A stretch of 64,000 bases of DNA from Plasmodiophora brassicae (Eukaryota > Endomyxa > Phytomyxea > Plasmodiophorida > Plasmodiophoridae), in NCBI GenBank assembly GCA_039704465.1, contig JASFAU010000020.1, positions 124,001-188,000 of the forward strand, written 5' to 3'. A program made the translations under genes and the position numbers. Below the pieces are notes generated by a model. That model saw only the letters and a program-made list of their open reading frames with translations, was not told the DNA's origin and searched no databases. Below, one piece after another: positions 32,936 through 42,579 of this stretch; position 1 is the stretch's first letter; every line of letters starts with the position of its first letter.

Positions 32936-33119
32936 AGGCGCAAGACGTCCCGCTGTAAGGACTGCGCCGGTAAAGCCCTCTGCGAGCATAAACGACAGAG
33001 GTAGGTATGTATGCAAGGACTGCGGCTGGACCGGCATTTGTGCACATCGCCGCCGCAAGCAACGGTGCAGGCTATGCAAGGCTCATGCCGCATCAGCCAA
33101 GAACCAAGAAGCGAGGTGA
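32936..33119 (+). pseudogene. Two units of a Cys/His zinc-ribbon-like repeat, frameshifted
   Basis: One unit reads SRCKDCAGKALCEHKRQR, the next, in a shifted frame, YVCKDCGWTGICAHRRRKQR followed by CRLCKAH. The spacing C-x2-C-x-G-x-x-x-C-x-H-x-x-x-x-x-x-C-x2-C matches the repetitive Cys/His modules seen in several protists and some large DNA viruses. It directly abuts the end of the inverted repeat and is only a fragment. Confidence 0.5.
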
Positions 33120-33200
33120 CGACCACATCCTGCAACGCACAGTCCATCACCATTCCGGTTAAAACGTCATCCAGCGTCATTGCATGAAGCTATGTGTATA

Positions 33201-33620
33201 CTACAGAAGGAAGGTGGGCATGGATGCCCGCATGTAGGCCTTGGCCCGGAATGGCGTCAGGTCGCAGGCGAATCCATATGCGGCCATGACGAAGTCCTGG
33301 CAGTTGTTGTTGATGATATGGAACTTCTTTTTACCGTCCGGGAGAGTCTCAGGATAGGTCCTGACGAACTCACGGATCTCGTCGCGCGTACGTTTCATCG
33401 TGCCCAGCGGGATGCGATGGAATTCAAACTTGGCTGCGTACTGGTCGAACACGCTGAACTCATGGACGAACATGCCGTCGGCGCCATCAACCAGCTCGTA
33501 CCCGGCACCGTCGAACATGATTATCCAATGGAAGACGTCCTTGCCTGCAAATAACGAAGCGCCCGCCGGGATCCGTTCATCCAGTGCTGTACGCCCAACC
33601 CAAATGCCTTTCGTCAACAA
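33201..33620 (-). CDS. Papain-fold-like (NlpC/LRAT/PPPDE type) orphan, 5' end uncertain
   Basis: Open frame of about 139 aa with His and Cys elements spaced as in circularly permuted papain-fold proteins: FHWIIMFDGAGYELVDG early, FHRIPLGTMKRTRDEIREFV in the middle, and a late FHIINNNCQDFV. An NCxxF motif near the C-terminus and a H-W near the N-terminus are typical of LRAT/NlpC-like hydrolases and acyltransferases. The frame begins without ATG, so a short upstream exon is likely (a candidate starts MSDVERLLF near 33670 and splices over a 43-nt intron). Function is uncertain. Confidence 0.45.
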   Translation of the reverse strand: MLTKGIWVGRTALDERIPAGASLFAGKDVFHWIIMFDGAGYELVDGADGMFVHEFSVFDQYAAKFEFHRIPLGTMKRTRDEIREFVRTYPETLPDGKKKFHIINNNCQDFVMAAYGFACDLTPFRAKAYMRASMPTFLL

Positions 33621-33664
33621 CTAAGCAAACGCACACGTCTCAGAAAGGACAGAAGAGCAGTCGC

Positions 33665-34159
33665 TCAACATCTGACATGTTTCCTTCGTTGCGCATACTG
33701 ATAAAGCATCCGAAGAAGATAGAAGGGGGCGGCAGTAATGCTGGCGCTATCGAGGAAATATGGGTGTTGATTGATTCTGGAGCTGGCAAGTTTCACTATT
33801 TCGGCGAGCATGCCTGACGCTATCCAGTACAGGCCAACTTGCCAGCTGGCAGTCCTTGCCCTGTCGTCCTTCGTGTCCACGCTCTTTACATCCGGTGTGA
33901 AATCCTCCTTGCGGTTAACCGCAATGCACAGCAGCATACTGCACGCCGAAACGACCGCCATCACCACATGTCGCTGACGACACATGTTCCCAATGACGAT
34001 GCTCGCACTGTCTAAATCGGGCTCTGTTGGCAGCTGCTTCGGGCCGGAAGCAGGCTCGACCAGGTATTGCACTACGATGCCTATACATTTGCCATTGACG
34101 CCTTGGTGCAGAAGGGCCCGGGTTCCTGTGTAGCCCTTAATAGGGCGGTCGACCACCAC
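33665..34159 (-). CDS. Orphan membrane-protein-like ORF
   Basis: Minus-strand frame of up to 164 aa with one clear hydrophobic stretch (HVVMAVVSACSMLLCIAV). The first ATG gives about 106 aa beginning MCRQRHVVMAVV. The upstream, ATG-less part may be an exon. It is divergent from the first G-alpha gene, with start regions close together. No homology recognised; it could be a non-coding open frame. Confidence 0.25.
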   Translation of the reverse strand: MVVDRPIKGYTGTRALLHQGVNGKCIGIVVQYLVEPASGPKQLPTEPDLDSASIVIGNMCRQRHVVMAVVSACSMLLCIAVNRKEDFTPDVKSVDTKDDRARTASWQVGLYWIASGMLAEIVKLASSRINQHPYFLDSASITAAPFYLLRMLYQYAQRRKHVRC

Positions 34160-34191
34160 GATCTCGTATGAGTACAGCCTTATATACCGAT

Positions 34192-35777
34192 ATGGCCTGC
34201 TGCCCCGTCACGTCGCGTCGAGTGAAACCCGAGGGGCATAATGACGATGGAAACGTGTCCATACAGATCAACCGGGCGTTGGAGCACGACCGCGAACGTG
34301 CTGCATGCGCTCCCGTAGCGTTGTTCTTAGGTCTGAACTGACCGCCTTGGTGGCGACACGAGATTTATAACATGAGTTCGGGCGTTGTAGGTATCGGAGA
34401 CTCTGGCAAGGTGATCGCATATTCCGTGGTTGCTGGGACGACGGCTCTGACTTCAGTTATATCGGAAGACCACGTTCTGCAAACAGTTACGAATTCTGCA
34501 TGGTGTGCCGTACCCGCGGGAAGAACTGGTCCTCATCAAGCAATCGATCCACAACCTGATCGTTCATGACGTCGGCAAGTTGGTCAGCGCCTCTTCCAAC
34601 GCCGACGTCATGGAGAAGATTTTGAAGAAGTTCGCTACCGACATAAGCGTCGAATTTCCAGCCCACGTCAACGACGCCCGGGCCAAGGTTCGCAAATGGG
34701 CGTCCTCAGGAACATTGCCGCCCGTGGTCGACGAGGGTATCGCGGACATCGTCATGACTTTATGGTCGGACCCTACGATGAGAATGGTACAGGACAAGGT
34801 ATCCGGGCTGCCCGCGAGTGATAACGTTTCTCGCCTGCAGGTTTATGCAGAATGTACACATGGCGAGGAACTTCAACTGGGCCCGCAGGCCGAGTATTTC
34901 TTTGACAAAATCGGGTCCATCTGTTCGGCGTCGTGGCTCCCCAACGAGGATGATATCGTTCGCTGGCGGGTTAAAACAATTGGAGTGTGGGACCAGAAAA
35001 TAGCCTGCGTCATAGACGGCGTGGCCTCAGGCAAGGCAGACATCTTGTTGGAAATGGCAAACTGATTGATTAATTTGGGACAGAGATACGTATTGTGGAC
35101 GTTGGCGGGCAACGAAGCGAGAGGCGTAAATGGATGCACCAGTTCAGTGCAGCCAGCATCATCATGTACGTCGCGAGTCTATCCGACTACAACCAGTTAT
35201 GTCCCGAGGTAATATTGCACTCGTTCAAACCAATTACGGTCGACGGTTCTCAAGTAATAGCTGTCCCAACGCAGGATGGTAAAACAACGCGGTTGCTTGA
35301 GGCTTTGAGAGTCTTCCAAGAAGTCTGCTCTTCGCCTGCGTTATCGAATGTTGGGTACGTCTGTAAACAGGTCTGGAGCCTCAGGTGAAATGTCTAATTG
35401 CTATTCATGTAGGATTGTCGTGTTCTTCAACAAATGCGGTAAGCTCCAATGCAATGGTTTGTGGAAGTAGTACTGTCGGCATTCAACATGCGGTCAATTC
35501 GTCAGATCTTTTCAAAGACAAATTGCGAATCGCGCCTTTCAAGGATCACGTCGCGGGCTACGAAGGCGATGGGTCGTACGACTCCGCTTGCGGCTACATG
35601 GAGGCGCTGTACCGCCAAACGGCTATGCGAGCTTTCCATACAAGCAGGAGCCCATCGTCACGGGTAGTCAACTTCTTCTTCACCACCGCCGTCGACAAGA
35701 AGAATGTCCAGCACGTGTTCTATAGCGTCCGCGATATCATTGTTCGCAGCCAGCTGAATTCCGACGGGCTAATATGA
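34192..35777 (+). CDS. Heterotrimeric G-protein alpha subunit, copy 1
   Basis: Eight exons: 34192-34330, 34391-34410, 34469-34786, 34841-35030, 35084-35208, 35275-35354, 35413-35438 and 35506-35777, about 389 aa. The N-terminus MACCPVTS offers Cys residues for palmitoylation but no Gly2 for myristoylation. GTPase motifs: P-loop GIGDSGKTTFCKQLRILHG (split over two introns), switch I Arg/Thr in RWRVKTIGV, switch II DVGGQRSERRKW with the catalytic Gln, FFNKCD (NKxD) and TTAVDKKNV in place of TCAT. The fourth intron (35031-35083) uses a GC donor (CAG/GCAAGG). It transmits signals from 7TM receptors. The core matches a functional subunit. Confidence 0.93.
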
Positions 35778-35934
35778 ACAGCGCCGGCCTATGTTCCAAT
35801 ATCGTCCGAATACCTATGCCTCATTGCAAGCTGCTGTGTGTTCTAGAACGACTGTGTCGACTGTGACTGTACGAACCTGGTCTACAGATCACTGTGCCAC
35901 ACGTGACGACGTCGTCTTGTTCCAAGCGGCGGAC

Positions 35935-36836
35935 ATGGGGTGTCTTCGCCCCGGTGCCGTCGACACGACACGCTTGTTCGAGTCTCGACTCGTTCCTGAG
36001 CGGATCCCGCTCCTAGGCGCGTTTCGAACCATCTGTGCCACGTACGTCCTCTACGTCGTTCTCTTCTCAGTGACGGCGGCGTCACTATCCCAGGACTACC
36101 TGATCTATGCCACCTATTGGAACGCCCTCATGACCCTTGCGTAAACCTGCTGGATGCTGACGACGGTCCCTAGTGTAAACCCAATATTAGGTATTTCCTT
36201 ACAGTGGCGTTCGCGACGTTACGCCACCTTGTTGGACAAGACCCACTCGTTGGCGTCAACATGTTCGCCTACGTCCTCATCCAGACCGTTATTCCCATCA
36301 GCCTGACTGTCGTTGTACGTTGTCGGATGAGTGTCGACGAATTGATGTTGGAATGATGGCGTGCCTGTCGTAGGTACTGTACTGGGCCATTCTCAATCCG
36401 TATGGGACGTTCGACAACCAAATCGACAAGGTCAACAGCATCCAGAACCATGCCACGTTGACATTCCTCATTGTCGTCGATCTAGTAAGTCGAGTAACGA
36501 CTTGATTCTAACGAGGTTTGAAGGTCGTCATGGCAGATCCTGAACAACGTCGTGTTCGTGCTGGGGCACATTGTGTTCCCGATCGGCGTGTTCCTGGTGT
36601 ATCTGCCCGTGAACGCCGCGTGGTCATTGACCATGTACCCGGTGTACTCTGTGATGACCTGGAAATCGGTCGGGACTATCACTATCGTCGTGGCAGCTCT
36701 CGTCGCCATCGTATTCTTCTTTATCCTGTGTTGGCTCCTGACGTCGCGGTTCCGTTCCGTTCCTCCAGCCCAACCCGTCGACCCGCGTGACGTCGCAGCG
36801 ATGATCGATCAGGAGGAGAGGGCGGCGTATCCGTGA
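35935..36836 (+). CDS. FAR-17a/AIG1-like multi-pass membrane protein
   Basis: Exons 35935-36140, 36191-36314, 36374-36484 and 36537-36836 (introns 50-59 nt), about 246 aa with around six TM segments: TYVLYVVLFSVTAASL, NALMTLAYFLTVAFATL, MFAYVLIQTVIPISLTVVV, ATLTFLIVVDLILNNVVFV, FPIGVFLVYLP and IVVAALVAIVFFFILCWLL. The order (N-A-L near TM2, QT-V-IP in TM3, an NHA before TM4, Y after TM5) resembles the AIG1/ADTRP family, membrane threonine hydrolases acting on FAHFA lipids. The candidate catalytic His is in IQNHATL and I see a Thr in FATLRHL. Family membership is probable; activity is inference. Confidence 0.6.
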
Positions 36837-36902
36837 CAATCGCTATGCAATACACAGGAGGCCGGTTGCGGTGTGGTTCAGCATGCATTCGTCACAGGAG
36901 CG

Positions 36903-38144
36903 ATGCAGCGGTTGGCGCGGATCGAGGGCGTTCGTCGCCCGGCGCGTAAGCGACTCCGCGTCCTGCACTGGTGCCTACAAAAGTGGATCATCGTGTACCT
37001 GGGGCGAGTCGCTTCGAGATCCATCCCGGGCCAGGCGCATTCGCTCGCCTCCGTCTTCACGGCCTGGCACCAGTTCGCGCAACGTTGTACCGCTCAGCAC
37101 CTCCTCGCTCGTCTCCATCACCGGCGGCACGCGACGCGCTGCACTTTAACCGTCTGGCTCCGGTCGTACAACCTCGCCTTGTCCGAACAGATCGCGGATC
37201 GTCACGAGGTGCCTCCAGTGCTTGCCCACGCATTCCGACGTTGGCAACGCCGCCAGGCCAGTCGCGGTCTTCAACGGACCCTCCTCCGCACCTGGCGCCT
37301 GCACTTGTCGTGCCGCCGACTGCTGGGTGCGTGTACCCGGGTGCACGCCCGGTGCGCACTGCGTCGCTGGCGCCAGACGTCAGTCCGTGACATGAGGTCG
37401 ACAGAAAATCGCGCGTTGCAGTTCCGGAGTTTTGATATATGATGCGGGCGCTAATGTAGAGTACTGCGACGAGCGCTGGCAACCTCGCAGAGGCAATGGG
37501 CGGGGCGGATGCGCCGGGACGTGATGCTGGCGCGGGTCGCGATCGGCACGTGGCGCGGCATGGTGGACGCCATGAGGGAGTGCGACGAGATCGTCGACAG
37601 GCGGTACGCGCTGAACCTCGGCCGGCGGGCGCTGACACGGTGGCGAACCCGGCTGCGGGTACAGTCGAAGATCGCGCTCGCAGTTGAGATCGTCGAGAGC
37701 GTTGGCGTACGCCAACGGCGCCGCGGGTGCTGGCGAGCCTGGGAGCGGTTCGTTCGCGATCGAAGAATGGGGGAGCGGTACGCGCACCGGCTGGAAATGG
37801 CCTGCCGACGCGTCCGGTGGGCCGTAACGATCCGTCCTGTCGTCCGGCACTGGAGAACGGCGTGCCACCTCCACCGAGTGACCGCGTCCGTGTTCAACGT
37901 CTGGAAGCAGTTCGCGAACGATTCACGCCGATCACGGCACAGGGTGGACTCGGTGGTGACGAAGCTAACGAACGGGTTGGGGCTGGAGCAATGGCGGGTG
38001 GGCGCCGTCAAGAGCGCCGTCGTCCGGACCTGGGTGGCGCAGACAGCGGTCCGATTCGCACTGTTCGAGTTGTCGCGTCTGGCCAGGATGCATCGAACGC
38101 ATGCGATCTTCCAGAGATGGCGAAGCACGCTATTAAACAGATGA
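36903..38144 (+). CDS. SFI1-like centrin-binding repeat protein
   Basis: Exons 36903-37378 and 37460-38144 (81-nt intron, phase 2), about 386 aa. The protein is a series of helices ending in F/W-x-x-W with basic residues, for example LASVFTAWHQFAQR, LAHAFRRWQRRQASR, RCALRRWRQT, ALTRWRTRLRVQSK, ASVFNVWKQFAND and AIFQRWRSTLL. This is the centrin-binding repeat pattern of SFI1 (spindle pole/basal body), in which each helix binds one centrin. Its small size and repeat number differ from animal SFI1. It probably sits at the basal body. An upstream exon is possible, as the ATG at 36903 is inside an open frame. Confidence 0.65.
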
Positions 38145-38220
38145 TCAACTAACTACATATAGGTGGTTCTGCTGGCAATGCCGAACTCGATCCCGATCGG
38201 TGTACCTACTAAATGTATCT

Positions 38221-39780
38221 ATGAGCTGCTGCTTCTCCGATGGGGCACGAGTGGCTCCGTCTTTGCCCGGCGATGGCCAGATGACGAGAACCATCAACAG
38301 GACGCTGGAACAGGAACGCAAACGAGCAGCGAGTATTCCCGTCGCGCTGTTCCTGGGTAACCGATCCAGGAGAATCCGGCACGCCACAATCTAAAGTACT
38401 CTTGACCGTCATAGGTATCGGGGACTCCGGCAAGGTGACGGCGATGCGCCAGCACTCGCCGACGTCGTCGTCTGAATGCATCCTTGCCCCGCAGAGTACC
38501 TTCTGCAAACAATTACGGATTCTGCATGGGGCCCCGTACGCCCATGGGGAACTGGTCATGATCCGACAGCTGATCCACGACATGATCGTCCACGACATGT
38601 ATAGGTTGGTCGCCGCGTCGTCCAATGTCAACGTTATCGACAAGATCGCGAAGGAGAAGGGCATTAGCGCCACCTTCGCCCAACTCCCACCACGCGTCGA
38701 CCACGCCCGGTACGAGGTATCGCAATGGGCGTTTTCGGGCATGCCGCCCGTCGTCGACGAGGCCATTGCCGTCATCATTATGACTCTCTGGGCAAATGCG
38801 TCGATCAGGCTGGTAGACAGCAACGGGACGCGGGTCGCTCTCGAACGGATCGTCACGTCTTTGCTGTATAGGTGTACGAGTATCGCGGTGAGTTCCATCT
38901 GGGATCGCACGCCGCATACTTCTTCGACAAGATCGGGGCGATCTGCCAGGAGTCGTGGTTGCCGACCGAGGACGATATCGTGCGCTGGCGGGCGAACACC
39001 ATTGGCGTAACCGACCAGATCATCTCCTGCACTGTAAACGGCTTAGATTCAGGTAGGCGTTTAGCAGTAAGACACGGCTGCGACGCGGTTCCGCTGATGC
39101 CTTGGACAGAGGTGCGGATCGTGGACGTTGGCGGGCAACGAAGCGAGAGGCGCAAATGGATTCATCATTTCAGCTCGGCCAGCATCATCATGTTCGTGGT
39201 CGGCCTGTCGGACTACAACCAGTGTTGCTCCGAGGTATCGTCGTGTCACCAGGCGTGAACGTGCCGCGCCGGGGTCCCAGATTCGGTGTGCTGCTTAGGA
39301 CAACAAGACATCGCGCATGCTGGAGGCTCTAAAAGTCTTCGAGCAGATCTGCTCGTCACCGCTATTAGCGAATACCGGGTAGGTACCGTTTCCGGATGAA
39401 TTCCTTCAAACAGCGCCTGACGCCTCTGGCAGGATCGTCGTCTTCTTCAACAAGTGCGGTACGGGTGCACACCCAGACAGCCTGGTCGTTCCGAGCCTAA
39501 CAGATTCGCAGACATGTTCAGGGAGAAGCTGCAGGTGGTGCCCTTCAAGGACTACGTGGACGATTACGACGGCGACGGGTCGTACGACTCCGCCTGCGAC
39601 TACATGAAGGCGCTGTACCTTCGGACGGCAACGCGCGTGTTCCAGGCGATGAACGTCCCGCGCAGGCCCGTGCACTTCTATTTCACGACCGCCGTCGACA
39701 GGAACAACGTCCAGCACGTGTTCCTGAGCGTGCACGACATCATGATTCGCAGGCAGCTGAAATCCGACGGGCTGTTATAA
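38221..39780 (+). CDS. Heterotrimeric G-protein alpha subunit, copy 2
   Basis: Eight exons: 38221-38356, 38415-38434, 38495-38812, 38872-39052, 39110-39234, 39299-39378, 39433-39458 and 39512-39780, about 384 aa. N-terminus MSCCFSDG again has a Cys pair. Motifs: GIGDSGKSTFCKQLRILHG, RWRANTIGV, DVGGQRSERRKW, VVFFNKCD and FYFTTAVDRNNV. Exon boundaries and phases are identical to copy 1, and exons 2, 3, 5, 6 and 7 have identical lengths, so the pair arose by duplication. It lies about 2.4 kb downstream of copy 1, with the AIG1-like and SFI1-like genes between them. Confidence 0.93.
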
Positions 39781-39838
39781 CCGTCTCGATGAATAGAATA
39801 TATTACCAGGTGTTCATAGGTACAGTATGAAGCCTCGG

Positions 39839-40944
39839 TCAGGCGTTCGCTTCGCGAGCGGCGTACGGCACTGGATCGCCTTCGGTCACCTCGAGTTCAA
39901 CGCCCAGAACGTCCTCGATCAGCGATTCGCTGCGACTTCGAGGTACCGCCGGGTGGTCGTCGCTCGGCGCATATCGAAGAGGCGGATAGGCAAGCGCAGG
40001 ACCAGGAACGGCGCCCTGAGCGCTCGACGAAACCGCAGAGTGGGACGGGCCCGACCGTGATTTCGTGCGATGCTCGCTCTGCTTTAACCACTGCGCGTAC
40101 ACTTCCTGTCTCCTCGCCTCGATCTCCTCCATGCGCTTCGGCGACGGCTGCGCCAGCTCCAGAACGGGAGGGGCATCCCTCTGCCCGACGATCCACGCGT
40201 ACGTGCTGATGCCGAGCACGCCGATGTAAATATGGAAGCACAGCAACGAGGCTACCATGAAGAACAGCCCAAGCGGGACGAGCGACAGCATCCCAAGGCA
40301 CAGGAAGTACGTCTGCATCGTGCCAAAGATGGACTGAAGAAACGGGTGGTGATCAGGCAACGGAGACGCTCGTGTCACATGACGACCGTACCCGATGCAC
40401 GAAATCGGTGACGCGGGCGTCGTTACTGCCCGTTATTAGAATGACGCCGACCTGTACGAGGTACATGGACAGCAGCGCCGTGCACATCGTGACGAGTAGG
40501 AAGAACGGGCGGTAATTCCGCCCGCCGATGCACGTGTTCAGGTACAGCTGTTGGTTGGTATGATGTCAGACGGGCGCGCATGCGGCTCGTCGCGGGCGAC
40601 GACAGCGGACGTACACAATGATGGTCGAAGCTGGGTATGCACTTGTTGCAGATGCGGCAATGTTTCGTGGCCTCCGACATGTGCAGGTTGCACACGTGGC
40701 AGAACCGGACGGGGTCGTTGCCGGGGTCGGGCGGTCGGCCAGGGTCGACCAACGACGTGATGAAGAACGCGGCCAGGCCGACGGCGAAGATGCAGCAGAA
40801 GATGACGAGGTCGACGATCGTCCAGTCGACTGCGACAAGGTAGAGCGCGACGGTGTAGACGATGCCGACCCAGGACAGGACTTGGTGTAGGGATAACGGC
40901 CAGGACAGGCCGTGCCGGCGGACGTCGGACGACGTCACCACCAT
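39839..40944 (-). CDS. DHHC-type protein S-acyltransferase
   Basis: Exons 40615-40944, 40392-40547 and 39839-40333 (introns 67 and 58 nt), about 326 aa. Two N-terminal TM helices (VGIVYTVALYLVAVDW; LVIFCCIFAVGLAAFFI), then DPGRPPDPGNDP and the cysteine-rich domain with CHVCN, HCRICNKCIPSFDHHC; the intron splits directly after DHHC, and exon 2 continues LYLNTCIGGRNYRPFF as expected. Two more TMs follow (PFFLLVTMCTALLSMYLVQV; FMVASLLCFHIYIGVL). The tail is cytosolic. The enzyme palmitoylates membrane proteins. The two G-alpha subunits nearby have candidate N-terminal Cys substrates, but that link is speculative. It converges with G-alpha copy 2. Confidence 0.93.
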
Positions 40945-41504
40945 GACATCGACGTCAGTCAAACAGGACCAGGGCCGAGGATGACAGCCGATCTGCGTTG
41001 CCCACTGCGCCGGTTGGGCCGGGGACGGCAGGGCGCGACCCGTCCCATGCCTTTTTTTAGAAGTGCCCAACCCGTCCCTGGAAACAGCGCAGCAGCTCGG
41101 CGCTGTTTCCCGTGTGTGCAGCTCGCTGGCCACGGGCGCACATGGGTTCGCGCAGATTCCCACGAGCCGTCATGCGCCGAGCGCGGTGTGATAATGCTGC
41201 CTTTCACCGAGTGCTGGGCATTTTTCGTCCATTCGATAACTCGCGAAGCCGTCCGTGGTGATTGGTGAACGATTTTGCATTCGTTGTGTGCCCAGTACTG
41301 TATTTTTACAGGCCCCCGGTTCCTGGATCACTCGGTGCGCGACATGAGGTCCCACGTGGTGCTTCTGATGGCGGTCATTAATCCGCCCCTGGCTGCGAGG
41401 AGAAACATCATAATGTGATGCGTCATTTCTGGGAACGCCATTACCGCAAGTGTTCCGCTCTCGTATCACCCTAACTGGGTCTGCATGCATTGTTGCACAG
41501 CTCC
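40945..41504. other. Intergenic between DHHC gene and tRNA-Trp
   Basis: No supported gene. Open frames on both strands lack motifs. Confidence 0.5.
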
Positions 41505-41577
41505 GGGGGGTTGGCGCAGTTGGCAGCGCGTGGGATTCCAGACCCCAAGGTCATGCGTTCAAATCGCATACCCCTCA
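41505..41577 (+). tRNA. tRNA-Trp (CCA)
   Basis: 73-nt cloverleaf: acceptor GGGGGGT with ACCCCTC (one G-U pair), D arm GCGC/GCGC, anticodon loop TTCCAGA giving anticodon CCA, T arm ATGCG-TTCAAAT-CGCAT, discriminator A. The last anticodon-stem pair (31:39) is an A-C mismatch. A T6 run follows at about 41586, a Pol III terminator. Confidence 0.92.
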
Positions 41578-42147
41578 CAGCACGCTTTTTTGCCGGGCTG
41601 CAGCTCGCACTCCGCAGATGCCACAGTCCGCCGATGCGGGTTTCTGTTCGTGTCGCCGTAACCGCATCCGCACAACATCGAGGAAGCCCGCTGTCTAGAA
41701 GGCCGACAACTGTGCTCAGCAGGCAGCCGCCAGTGCGCCGTTCCGCTGCCTACCTAGATTGCCTCGACGTGCCATACGGCCATGGCTGAAAGAACATGAA
41801 TGCGCTTCGGGAAAAATGACTAATTGGTTGTCCCACGCTGTGTCCTGCGTTCAGGAATGGCCGAAAGCGTCAGGCTCCGAAAGCCCAACAGTTGGCCCAT
41901 CAAGGTCCGTTCCATCCCACGGTAGTCATCCTGACCAAGCTACCGTGTAGGATTGGATTCCCATCAGTACGAACCACGCGAGGAGACCGACAGCCCTGAG
42001 TCTGCCGAGGTCAGCTAGTGTCGGCACCGTATCAGTACGGTAATTGCGCGAGCTGGGGTTCAGCTAATAGAAGATTTTGACAGTTACTGATCACTGATCA
42101 GGCGCAGTCGTTGGTATGCGCCTCTGCGGGAACAGCCGGCATGCATG

Positions 42148-42199
42148 ACGGGTTGGCGCGCGCAGCTGGTAGCGCGTGGGATTAATTGCATACCCCACA
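42148..42199 (+). pseudogene. tRNA-Trp relic lacking the anticodon arm
   Basis: Matches the D-arm half (GGGTTGGCGC, AGCTGGTAGCGCGTGGGATT) and then jumps to the acceptor end (TTGCATACCCC), missing the anticodon loop and most of the T arm. It also has an extra GCGC duplication. Confidence 0.75.
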
Positions 42200-42310
42200 G
42201 ACTGCCCATCAGAGAACACGTTTTGCTCCACCAGCGGGACAGGTCAAGTGCCGTTCCAGCAGGCCATCTACGGCGAATCCCCAATGCGAACCGTGCGAAC
42301 CGTCGCTAAC

Positions 42311-42383
42311 GGGGGGTTGGCGCAGCTGGCAGCGCGTGGGATTCCAGACCCCAAGGTCATGCGTTCAAATCGCATACCCCTCA
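42311..42383 (+). tRNA. tRNA-Trp (CCA), second copy
   Basis: Differs from the copy at 41505 at a single D-loop base (AGCTGGC versus AGTTGGC). Same anticodon CCA and same A-C mismatch. A T5 run follows at about 42399. Confidence 0.92.
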
Positions 42384-42579
42384 TTCTGGTCGCATGTATT
42401 TTTGCCCACCGCCGTACCAAACGCGTTCCCACCGGGCCGTCCTGCCGCTGCACAGAAGACGACGTGTCCCGTGCAGCTCATCGACACGTCGCCAGTGCAA
42501 GCGGTGCCTATTTTTACGTCGCCCTGTGTGACCGCCGGATCCCCACTCACGGCTCATTCGGATATTGCTCCGGTCCAGG

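Noticed and set aside
34391..34440. G-alpha P-loop apparently mutated to GDSGKV
   Set aside because: Splicing at AAG/gtgatc restores GDSGKTTFCKQL; the same applies to copy 2 (GDSGKSTFCKQL).
39459..39511. Acceptor at CTAACAG/ATTCGC for the last G-alpha 2 intron
   Set aside because: It breaks phase; using the downstream TTCGCAG acceptor gives NKCDMFREKL and agrees with copy 1.
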